Of a stretch of DNA of 34,099 bases, positions 14,577 through 20,590 are shown in pieces. Made by a program: the position numbers and the translations under genes. Source of the DNA: Actinacidiphila acidipaludis. Its GTDB lineage: Bacteria; Actinomycetota; Actinomycetes; Streptomycetales; Streptomycetaceae. Each line of letters opens with the position of its first letter. Positions within the stretch are counted from its first letter, which is position 1. The stretch spans positions 1 to 34,099 of the forward strand of contig NZ_JAINZZ010000074.1 in the NCBI RefSeq assembly GCF_019890725.1, given 5' to 3'. Below the pieces are notes generated by a model. That model saw only the letters and a program-made list of their open reading frames with translations. It was not told where the DNA came from and did no database searches.

Positions 14577-15605
14577 TCACTGCCGGTGCCTGCGCCGCCG
14601 CAGGCCCTTGCTCGCCAGGTAGCCGAGTCCGCCGAAGGCGGCCAGCACGGCGAGACCCACCACCTTGTTGGCCTTGTGCCCGGTCCCGGGGTTCTTCGTC
14701 CCGCTCTCGGCCGAGGCGCCCTCCTGGCCGTGTCCCGAGGCGGTGGTGCTGCTGGACGCGGCCGCACTGTCCGGGAGGTCGGCGCCGCTCAAGGAGGCCT
14801 TCCACACCTGGCTGTCGGTGCCCTCGCTGCTGTACATCAGCGCCCGGCCGTCGGTGGTGAAGGTGACGCCCTCGCCCTGCGGCTGCATGGGGACGTCGAG
14901 ATCGCCGATCTTGTGCGGAGCGCCGTTCGTCCAGCGGTAGTCGGCCGACCAGAAGTAGCCGCGGAGCACCAGCCGGGTGCCGTCGGGCGAGAAGGCGCCG
15001 TCGGTGACCCACGGCACGTCGGCGATGGGCTTGAAGATGTTGATGCCGTGGGTGCTCAGCTCGGCGGGTCCGGCGTACAGGTGCCCGCCGTCCTCGTTCT
15101 TGCTGGCGATGTAGACGCGGCCGGTCTTCGGATGCACCATCAGGGCCTCGGCGTTGCGCGGGCCGTCGGAGTAGCGGACCGTGAAGCGGGTGACGTCGAC
15201 GGTCTGGTCCCGCAACTGCTTGGGCTCGGCGAACCGGTAGATCCACACCTCGGGCCACTTGCCGCCGAGGTTGTCGCCGATGTCCCCGAGGTACAGGTCG
15301 CCGTCGGGGCCGAGCGAGATCGCCTCCATGTCCCGCGCCGGCACACCCCGCATCGTCACCCGGGCCAGGGTCTTGCCGGTGGCGGAGTCCACGGCGTAGA
15401 CGTACGGGCCGTCGCCGCTGTCGTTGTGGGTCCAGTAGACGCCGGGGTGGAGGCGGCTGGCGGCCAGGCCGCTGGACTCGATGATCCGCGGGTCGGACAT
15501 CCGGAACGCCACGGAGGGGCCGCTGTCGGCCACGGCGGTGGCCGCCGGGCCGCAGGCCAGAGCGAGGGCGGCGCAGGCGGCGGCCACCGGCAGAGAAGGA
15601 CGCAT
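14577..15605 (-). CDS. Secreted, C-terminally anchored beta-propeller-like protein
   Basis: A 342-residue exported protein. It has a signal peptide (MRPSLPVAAACAALALACG..., cleavage probably after ...TAVA or ADS near residue 27). The extracytoplasmic domain (about 30-265) has repeated YVYAVDSATG / DGDLYLGDIGDN / HPKTGRVYIASKN blocks of the kind seen in WD40/SMP-30-like propellers. A Ser/Ala/Thr-rich spacer (about 270-310) follows, then one hydrophobic helix (VVGLAVLAAFGGLGYLA) and an Arg-rich end (KGLRRRRHRQ). This is a stop-transfer anchor; no LPXTG sortase motif. Start ATG at 15605, with GGGG 5 nt upstream; an upstream GTG-type start at 15638 would add residues ahead of the signal peptide. 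Divergent from the GDSL hydrolase gene only 47 bp away. Function unknown; perhaps a wall-associated sensor or binding protein. Confidence 0.85.
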   Translation of the reverse strand: MRPSLPVAAACAALALACGPAATAVADSGPSVAFRMSDPRIIESSGLAASRLHPGVYWTHNDSGDGPYVYAVDSATGKTLARVTMRGVPARDMEAISLGPDGDLYLGDIGDNLGGKWPEVWIYRFAEPKQLRDQTVDVTRFTVRYSDGPRNAEALMVHPKTGRVYIASKNEDGGHLYAGPAELSTHGINIFKPIADVPWVTDGAFSPDGTRLVLRGYFWSADYRWTNGAPHKIGDLDVPMQPQGEGVTFTTDGRALMYSSEGTDSQVWKASLSGADLPDSAAASSSTTASGHGQEGASAESGTKNPGTGHKANKVVGLAVLAAFGGLGYLASKGLRRRRHRQ

Positions 15606-15639
15606 GGACCCCAGTGTCCCTGGTCGCCGTCCGGTCATG

Positions 15640-15645
15640 CATGAT
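15640..15645 (+). promoter_or_regulatory. Possible -10 for the GDSL hydrolase gene, leaderless geometry
   Basis: CATGAT ends 7 nt before the ATG at 15653. It matches TANNNT at the A and final T only. No ribosome site precedes the gene, and the 47-bp gap to the divergent gene leaves little room for a leader. Confidence 0.35.
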
Positions 15646-15652
15646 GCCCCGC

Positions 15653-16333
15653 ATGCGCTACCTCTTCGTCGGTGACTCGATGACCATCGGTGCGGCCGGC
15701 GACTACACCTGGCGCTACCGGATGTGGCAGCACCTGTGCGGCCTCGGGGAGCCGTTCTCGGTCGTCGGGCCGCGGATCACGCTCTACGACAGGGCGACCG
15801 ACGAGCCGGTGTCGGCGGACTACGCCGATCCGGGGTTCCCGCAGCGGGCCCGTCGCCACCTGGCGGGGTGGGGCGAGGGCTGGCTGCACATGGCCCCGGT
15901 CATCGGCGAGGTGGTGCGCGACCACCGCCCGGACGTGCTGCTGATATCGCTGGGCCTGATCGACCTCGGCTTCTACACCACCGCCGAGCAGACCGCGGCC
16001 AACGTCGAGCGCTTCATCGCCGAGGCCCGGGCGGCCGCCCCGGGGCTGCGCATGGTGCTGCTGCCGGTCATCCCCAACACCCGCGCGGAACTCGACCCGG
16101 ACTTCGCCGTCCAGTGCGCGGACCTCAACGAACTGATGGCCAAGGCCGTCGCCGACCACGACTCGGCCGCTTCGCCGCTGCTGATGGCCTCGCGCCCAGC
16201 GGACTACGACATCCACCTCGACACCTACGACGGCACACACCCCAACAAGTACGGGGAGCACAAACTCGCGGCCGCCTTCGCGGACGCCATGCACCAGGCG
16301 TGGGGCCTGGGAGCGCCGTACCTGGCGGCCTGA
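15653..16333 (+). CDS. GDSL/SGNH-family hydrolase
   Basis: A 226-residue intracellular esterase-type enzyme. Block I VGDSM with nucleophile Ser9 is at the very N-terminus, which fixes the start at the ATG at 15653 (further upstream ATGs at 15614 and 15641 would add 4-13 odd residues). Block V is DGTHPN with Asp193 and His196. Block III, normally GxND with the oxyanion Asn, reads GLIDLG (101-106), so the Asn is replaced by Ile103. There is no signal peptide. Substrate unknown; SGNH enzymes act on lipids, acetylated sugars or thioesters. It is divergent from the propeller protein and followed by the aldo/keto reductase gene after 172 bp. Confidence 0.88.
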   Translation: MRYLFVGDSMTIGAAGDYTWRYRMWQHLCGLGEPFSVVGPRITLYDRATDEPVSADYADPGFPQRARRHLAGWGEGWLHMAPVIGEVVRDHRPDVLLISLGLIDLGFYTTAEQTAANVERFIAEARAAAPGLRMVLLPVIPNTRAELDPDFAVQCADLNELMAKAVADHDSAASPLLMASRPADYDIHLDTYDGTHPNKYGEHKLAAAFADAMHQAWGLGAPYLAA

Positions 16334-16471
16334 CACCCCTGACCGAAGCTGGGCGGACACCCGGCGGACGGACGTGAGCCGGCCCGTTGGGCGCGGCCGC
16401 ACGGGCCCCCGCTCCCGGTTCGAAGGCGCTCCGCGGCGCCGGCCGACGGGACCGCTCACATTGGCCCTTGA

Positions 16472-16487
16472 TTCGAGCGCACTCGAA
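16472..16487. promoter_or_regulatory. Palindrome upstream of the aldo/keto reductase
   Basis: TTCGAG (16472-16477), spacer CGCA, CTCGAA (16482-16487): a perfect 6-bp dyad ending 18 bp before the ATG at 16506. It is A/T-richer than its surroundings and placed like a repressor operator. Confidence 0.4.
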
Positions 16488-16505
16488 GAGCTTGGCTTGT
16501 GTGTC

Positions 16506-17501
16506 ATGGAATACACGCAGCTCGGACGTACGGGTCTCAAGGTCAGCCGCCTGGTTCTGGGGACCATGAACTTCGGTCCGCAGACCGACGAGGCGGACAG
16601 CCACGCGATCATGGACGCGGCGCAGGCCGCGGGCGTCAACTACTTCGACACCGCCAACGTCTACGGCTGGGGCGAGAACAAGGGCCGCACCGAGGAGATC
16701 ATCGGCACCTGGTTCGCCCAGGGCGGCGGCCGCCGCGACAAGACCGTGCTGGCCACCAAGGTCTACGGCAGCATGGCCGCCGAGGGCCAGGAGTGGCCGA
16801 ACTACGACCGGCTCTCCGCGCTCAACATCCGCCGGGCGGTCGAGGCGAGCCTGAAGCGGCTCGGCACGGACTACATCGACATTTACCAGTTCCACCACGT
16901 CGACCGGGCCACTCCGTGGGAGGAGATCTGGCAGGCGATCGACGTCCTGGTCCAGCAGGGCAAGATCCTCTACGCCGGCTCCAGCAACTTCGCGGGCTGG
17001 CACATCGCGCAGGCCAACGAGGCGGCGGCGCGGCGCGGGTCGCTCGGCCTGGTGAGCGAGCAGTGCCTGTACAACCTCATGGAACGCCGGGCGGAGATGG
17101 AGGTCATCCCCGCGGCCGAGCACTACGGCCTGGGCGTGATCCCGTGGTCGCCGCTGCACGGCGGCCTGCTCGGCGGTGCGCTGCGCAAGCAGCGTGAGGG
17201 CGGCGGCGCCCGCTCGACGAGCGGGCGGTCGGCGGACACCCTGAAGTCGCAGCAGGAGCGGGACCAGGTCCAGGCGTACGAGGACCTGTGCGACAAGCAC
17301 GGCCTGCAGCCCGGTGACGTCGGCCTGGCCTGGCTGCTCACCCGCCCCGGGGTGACCGGCCCGATCGTCGGCCCCCGCACCCAGGATCAGCTGGACTCGG
17401 CGCTGCGGGCGCTGGAGACCGAGCTGTCGGAGGAGTTCCTGGCGGCCCTGGACGAGATCTTCCCGGGCCCGGGCCCGTCCCCGGAGGCCTTCGCCTGGTA
17501 A
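16506..17501 (+). CDS. Aldo/keto reductase
   Basis: NADPH-dependent oxidoreductase of the AKR superfamily, 331 residues, (beta/alpha)8 barrel. The catalytic tetrad is present: Asp48 (YFDTANVYG), Tyr53, Lys85 (VLATKVYG) and His130 (YQFHHVD). The NADP-phosphate site near the C-terminus is visible in TGPIVGPRTQDQLDSAL. It resembles the AKR12/YajO-like class with a long central loop. The start is the ATG at 16506 (MEYTQLGRTGLKVSRLVLGT); the frame is open upstream but only here does the protein begin as the family does. Ribosome site is weak (GAAGAG, about 15 nt away). Physiological substrate unknown. A long terminator follows the stop. Confidence 0.92.
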   Translation: MEYTQLGRTGLKVSRLVLGTMNFGPQTDEADSHAIMDAAQAAGVNYFDTANVYGWGENKGRTEEIIGTWFAQGGGRRDKTVLATKVYGSMAAEGQEWPNYDRLSALNIRRAVEASLKRLGTDYIDIYQFHHVDRATPWEEIWQAIDVLVQQGKILYAGSSNFAGWHIAQANEAAARRGSLGLVSEQCLYNLMERRAEMEVIPAAEHYGLGVIPWSPLHGGLLGGALRKQREGGGARSTSGRSADTLKSQQERDQVQAYEDLCDKHGLQPGDVGLAWLLTRPGVTGPIVGPRTQDQLDSALRALETELSEEFLAALDEIFPGPGPSPEAFAW

Positions 17502-17527
17502 GGCTGCAGGACGCGGCGTGTGCGTGC

Positions 17528-17562
17528 GTCGCCGCCGCGGTTCAGCGGACCGCGGCGGCGAC
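17528..17562. terminator. Bidirectional terminator with 13-bp perfect stem
   Basis: GTCGCCGCCGCGG (17528-17540) and CCGCGGCGGCGAC (17550-17562) form a perfect 13-bp stem; loop 9 nt. It is 27 bp past the aldo/keto reductase stop. On the minus strand it overlaps the last codons and the stop (in the loop, 17542-17544) of the 28-aa ORF. Confidence 0.75.
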
Positions 17563-17628
17563 GACCACGACGACGATCATCAGGACGAAAGCGGCGGTCA
17601 TCACGCGGGTACGGGTCTTCGGGTCCAC
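17542..17628 (-). CDS. 28-aa single-helix membrane microprotein
   Basis: A short ORF reading MDPKTRTRVMTA followed by a 16-residue hydrophobic run (AAFVLMIVVVVVAAAV) and a final Arg. The start is the GTG at 17628. The N-terminal half is basic and the rest is one membrane helix, so by the positive-inside rule the N-terminus should be cytoplasmic. A TANNNT -10 (TAACCT, minus strand, 17640-17635) stands 6 nt before the GTG: leaderless geometry, no ribosome site. Similar mini-proteins occur, from memory, in other Streptomyces genomes but are often unannotated. The stop codon lies in the loop of a strong hairpin. The -10 overlaps the stop of the RNA-ligase-like gene upstream on the same strand. 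Function unknown. Confidence 0.6.
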   Translation of the reverse strand: MDPKTRTRVMTAAFVLMIVVVVVAAAVR

Positions 17629-17634
17629 CCTTCG

Positions 17635-17640
17635 AGGTTA
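17635..17640 (-). promoter_or_regulatory. -10 element of the microprotein gene, leaderless geometry
   Basis: TAACCT on the minus strand ends 6 nt before the GTG at 17628. It sits within GGTTAACC (17636-17643), a perfect palindrome, and overlaps the stop codon of the 2H phosphoesterase gene. Confidence 0.45.
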
Positions 17641-18291
17641 ACCGGCCGCGCCGGGTGCTCCGTCGCCCGGGTTACCCGTCCCGGTGCCGGATCCGTCACC
17701 CTCTCCCCGACTCGTACGGTGCGCACCGCCCAGGGGGTAGCGCCCCACGACCTCGTAGCGCGGCTGCTCACCGGGAACGCCGGAGCGGGGCAGGACACTG
17801 GCGACCAGGCGCAACTCGTCGGCGGTCCAGGGTGTGCCCTGGAAGCCGGCCAGCGCCTCGGCGAACGGCAGCAGGCGGGTGGAGTGCCCGCGCGGGGTGC
17901 GCGCCAGGGTCAGGTGGGCGCGGAAGCCGTGTTCCTCCGCGGGTGGCGCTCCCGCCCGGCGGGCACCGGCCCGCACGGAGTCGGCGAGGTGGGACAGACC
18001 GCGCAGGTCGCCCTCGGCGCCCATCCACAGGGTGCGGTCGCCGAACCGTCCCCCGCCGACCAGCCGCAGCTCGTAGGGGCCGTGCCGGTACGCGGCCCGG
18101 GCGAGCCGCTCGTCGAGTTCCGGCCGCACCTCGTCCGGGACCTCGGCGAGGAACGCGAGGGTGAAGTGCCAGCCCTCGGGCGCGGTCCACCGCAGCGCCT
18201 CGGCGCCGGGCAGGCGGCGCACGGGCCCGAGCGCCGCGGCCAGCTCACCGGCCGCGGCAGGCGGGGGCACCAGCGCCGCGAAGAGCCTCAC
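17638..18291 (-). CDS. thpR: 2'-5' RNA ligase / 2H phosphoesterase family protein (ThpR-like)
   Basis: A 217-residue 2H phosphoesterase, a two-lobed fold that in this group opens RNA 2',3'-cyclic phosphates or joins 2'-5' ends. Both HxT motifs are present: HFTL (His42, Thr44) and HLTL (His126, Thr128), at normal spacing. A disordered Gly/Thr/Ser-rich tail of about 25 residues follows the fold. The start is the GTG at 18291, whose GTGA overlaps the stop of the MFS gene, so the two are translationally coupled. The frame is open through the whole MFS gene in the other register, which is not coding. Biological substrate in actinobacteria is not known; coupling to an exporter is unusual for this family. 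Confidence 0.88.
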   Translation of the reverse strand: MRLFAALVPPPAAAGELAAALGPVRRLPGAEALRWTAPEGWHFTLAFLAEVPDEVRPELDERLARAAYRHGPYELRLVGGGRFGDRTLWMGAEGDLRGLSHLADSVRAGARRAGAPPAEEHGFRAHLTLARTPRGHSTRLLPFAEALAGFQGTPWTADELRLVASVLPRSGVPGEQPRYEVVGRYPLGGAHRTSRGEGDGSGTGTGNPGDGAPGAAG

Positions 18292-19679
18292 GCCGCGGTC
18301 AGCCTCGTGTCGCTCTCGTCGGCGCCCGCCTCGACGCCGGCCCCGGCGCCGTCCGCGCTCTCCTCGCGGGGGACGAAGGCGATGAACGGCCGGTCCTCGC
18401 CTCGGCGCAGGTTGACCCGCACGCGCAGACCACCGGCCCGGGCCAGCGCGAAACCGACCGCCACGGCGGCGGCCGCGGCGATCAGGCCGCCGGACAGGAA
18501 GCCGATCCTGGCGCCGTAGGTGTCGGTGACCCAGCCCATGACCGGGCCGCCGATGGGGGTGCCTCCCACGAAGACCATCATGTACAGACTCATGACGCGT
18601 CCGCGCATCACGGGCTCGGTGGCGAGCTGCACGCTGGCGTTCGCGGTGGTGTTGAACGTCAGGCCGAAGATCCCGATGGGCACCAGCAGGGCCGCGAAGA
18701 CCCAGAAGGCGGGGGCGAGGGCCGCGGTCGCCTCCAGCAGCCCGAAGACCGCGGCGGCCGCCACCAGCATGCGCAGCCGGGTGCGGCTGCGGCGGGCCGC
18801 GAGCAGCGCCCCGATCAGGGAGCCGGCGGCCATCAGGGTGTTCAGCAGGCCGTAGGTGCCGGCGCCGCTGTGGAACACCTTGTTGACGAAGGCCGAGAGC
18901 CAGATCGGGAAGTTGAAGCCGAAGGTGCCGATGAAGCCGACCAGGACGATCGGCCAGATCAGATCGGGCTTGCCCGCCACGTAGCGCAGGCCCTCGCGGA
19001 GCTGGCCCCGGCCGCGCGGCACCCGCTCGATCTTGTGGAGCTCCGAGGTCCGCATCAGCAGCAGGCCGGTGAGCGGGGCCAGGAAGGACAGGCCGTTGAT
19101 CAGGAAGGCCCAGCCGCTGCCGACCGCGGTGATCAGCACACCTGCGACGGCCGGGCCGACGAGCCGGGCGGCCTGGAAGTTCGCGGAGTTCAGCGAGACG
19201 GCGTTGCGCACCGCGGCGGGGCCGACCATCTCCATGACGAACGTCTGGCGGGTCGGGTTGTCGATGACGGTGACCATGCCGAGCAGGAAGGCGATGGTGT
19301 ACACGTGCCACACCTGGACGACGCCGCTGAGCGTCAGAGTGGCCAGGGCCAGGCCGAGCACGCCGAGGGCGGCCTGGGTGCACAGCAGAGTGCGCCGCTT
19401 GGGATAGCGGTCGGCGATCACGCCCCCGTACAGCCCGAACAGCAGCATGGGCAGGAACTGCAGCGCGGTGGTGATGCCCACCGCGAAGGACGAGCCGGTG
19501 ATGCTGAGCACCAGCCAGTCCTGGGCGATCCGCGACATCCAGGTGCCGGTGTTGGAGACCACGGCACCGGTCGCGAAGAGCCGGTAGTTGCGAATCCTGA
19601 GCGAGCTGAAGGTGCCCGTCTTCTGTTCCGCGGGACGGTCAGGTTCGGTTGCGGTGTCTGGTCCGGCTGCCGAACTCAA
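18288..19679 (-). CDS. MFS transporter, DHA3/EntS-like (MFS_3) exporter
   Basis: A 463-residue 12-helix efflux protein. The N-terminal part FSSLRIRNYRLFATGAVVSN is followed by TWMSRIAQDWLVLSIT and the loop 2-3 motif GGVIADRYPKRRTLL, all typical of the MFS_3 group that includes the enterobactin exporter EntS and macrolide exporters. The C-terminal 40 residues are acidic and disordered. The start is TTG at 19679, the first possible in-frame start, with GAGG about 12 nt upstream; rare start, moderate certainty. A marR gene lies upstream on the same strand with a 95-bp gap that holds a terminator-like hairpin. The downstream 2H phosphoesterase gene overlaps by 4 nt. Substrate unknown; drug or siderophore export are both possible for the family. 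Confidence 0.9.
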   Translation of the reverse strand: MSSAAGPDTATEPDRPAEQKTGTFSSLRIRNYRLFATGAVVSNTGTWMSRIAQDWLVLSITGSSFAVGITTALQFLPMLLFGLYGGVIADRYPKRRTLLCTQAALGVLGLALATLTLSGVVQVWHVYTIAFLLGMVTVIDNPTRQTFVMEMVGPAAVRNAVSLNSANFQAARLVGPAVAGVLITAVGSGWAFLINGLSFLAPLTGLLLMRTSELHKIERVPRGRGQLREGLRYVAGKPDLIWPIVLVGFIGTFGFNFPIWLSAFVNKVFHSGAGTYGLLNTLMAAGSLIGALLAARRSRTRLRMLVAAAAVFGLLEATAALAPAFWVFAALLVPIGIFGLTFNTTANASVQLATEPVMRGRVMSLYMMVFVGGTPIGGPVMGWVTDTYGARIGFLSGGLIAAAAAVAVGFALARAGGLRVRVNLRRGEDRPFIAFVPREESADGAGAGVEAGADESDTRLTAA

Positions 19680-19737
19680 TCGGAACTCGCCTCACTTCCG
19701 TCGGTGGTTCAGGGTGTGTCGTTGCCGCAGCGCTGGA

Positions 19738-19759
19738 CCGCCGCCCCGGAGGGCGGCGG
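19738..19759 (-). terminator. Hairpin between marR and the MFS gene
   Basis: CCGCCGCCC (19738-19746) and GGGCGGCGG (19751-19759), a perfect 9-bp stem with loop CGGA, 16 bp past the marR stop on the minus strand. It may end or attenuate the marR transcript so that the exporter is expressed at a lower level. Confidence 0.6.
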
Positions 19760-19774
19760 CGCTGATCCGGCGGG

Positions 19775-20209
19775 TCACAGGTGAGCCAGCTTCTCGAGGA
19801 CGGGAGCGGCCTGGCGCAGAACGGCGCGTTCCTCGTCGGTGAGTCCTTCGGCGAGCTGGGCGAGCCAGGCGTTCCGCTTGGTGCGGCTCTCGGCGAGCAT
19901 CGCGTCGGCCTGCTCGGTGCGGCTCACCACGACCTGGCGGCGGTCCTCGGGGTGCGGTTCCCGGTGGACCAGGCCCTTGGCCTCGAGCATCGCGACGATG
20001 CGGGTCATGGACGGGGGCTGGACGTGCTCCTTGCGCGCCAGTTCCCCGGGGGTCGCGGACCCGCAGCGGGCCAGGGTGGCCAGCACCGCCATCTCGGTCG
20101 GGCTGAGCGACTCGTCGACGCGCTGGTGGCGCAACCGTCGCGACAGCCTCATCACGGCGCCGCGCAGCTCGCTGATGGCCGCGCGGTCGTCCTCGGACAG
20201 TTCACTCAC
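19775..20209 (-). CDS. MarR-family transcriptional regulator
   Basis: A 144-residue winged-helix dimer, normal length. The HTH is visible at about 36-80 (LSPTEMAVLATLARCGSATP ... HVQPPSMTRIVAMLEAKGLV) followed by the wing with the DxR signature PHPEDRRQVVV. The flanking N- and C-terminal helices form the dimer interface. Start GTG at 20209. A TAACCT -10 lies 7 nt before it, so the message is probably leaderless. A dyad (20215-20235) overlaps that -10 and is the likely autoregulatory site, although its left half also equals an iron-box half-site. The gene precedes an MFS exporter, the standard arrangement of a MarR-controlled efflux system. The ligand is unknown. Confidence 0.92.
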   Translation of the reverse strand: MSELSEDDRAAISELRGAVMRLSRRLRHQRVDESLSPTEMAVLATLARCGSATPGELARKEHVQPPSMTRIVAMLEAKGLVHREPHPEDRRQVVVSRTEQADAMLAESRTKRNAWLAQLAEGLTDEERAVLRQAAPVLEKLAHL

Positions 20210-20214
20210 GCTAA

Positions 20215-20235
20215 TTAGGTTAGCTCATTACCTAG
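20215..20235. promoter_or_regulatory. Operator-like dyad over the marR promoter
   Basis: TTAGGTTAG (20215-20223), three bases, then ATTACCTAG (20227-20235): an imperfect inverted repeat in an unusually A/T-rich island. It covers the marR -10 (TAACCT, minus strand, 20222-20217). A MarR autoregulatory site is the simplest reading. TTAGGTTAG is also exactly one half of the actinobacterial iron box, with the other half 6/9 matched but spaced by two extra bases. The 8-nt palindrome CTAATTAG (20211-20218) overlaps its left edge. Confidence 0.5.
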
Positions 20236-20293
20236 ACTAAGTACACCGGAACTGAACTTCGAAGGGCGCGTATTGAACCATCCGGTGGCCAGA

Positions 20294-20313
20294 TCTCACC
20301 CATACGAGTGAGA
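20294..20313. promoter_or_regulatory. Inverted repeat upstream of the ribbon-helix-helix gene
   Basis: TCTCAC (20294-20299) and GTGAGA (20308-20313), spacer 8 nt, about 53 bp before the ATG at 20366. Placed like an operator; the regulator is not known, but self-control by the small DNA-binding protein is possible. Confidence 0.35.
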
Positions 20314-20365
20314 ACGGGACGGAAAGTGACGCGGCGAGCCACTCGATCCGGGGACCGTTGGGCGC

Positions 20366-20590
20366 ATGGCATCGAGAGTGCTCAGCCTCCGTTTGGACGG
20401 AGATCTGTGGGAGCGGATCCGCGACCATGCCGCAAAACGCGGAATGAGCGCCCAGGACTATGTGATCCGGACGCTCATTCGCGAGGACTTCGACGAGCGG
20501 TTCATGGCCGCCGTCGAGGCGACCGACCGTTTCTACGGTCGGCAGGACATCTCCGGGGCTCAGACCAGGCCGAGCGCCGGCATCAGGTAG
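20366..20590 (+). CDS. Small ribbon-helix-helix (Arc/CopG-like) protein
   Basis: A 74-residue protein whose N-terminus VLSLRLDGDLWERIRDHAAKRGMSAQDYVIRTLI has the beta-strand/helix/helix pattern of ribbon-helix-helix DNA-binding dimers. A charged helix (REDFDERFMAAVEATDRFYG) and a short tail follow. Start ATG at 20366; no clear ribosome site. No toxin gene is next to it, so this is probably not an antitoxin of a standard pair. The last 10 codons overlap, tail to tail, the end of the permease gene on the other strand (31 bp). It is more likely than not real because the protein-like part is outside the overlap. Confidence 0.7.
   Translation: MASRVLSLRLDGDLWERIRDHAAKRGMSAQDYVIRTLIREDFDERFMAAVEATDRFYGRQDISGAQTRPSAGIR

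Noticed and set aside
16410..16440. tRNA-like GGTTCGAAG box
   Set aside because: It resembles a T-loop but no cloverleaf, acceptor stem or anticodon arm can be built around it.
20366..20590. Antitoxin of a toxin-antitoxin pair
   Set aside because: The ribbon-helix-helix protein has no adjacent small toxin ORF on the same strand; the next gene is a convergent permease.
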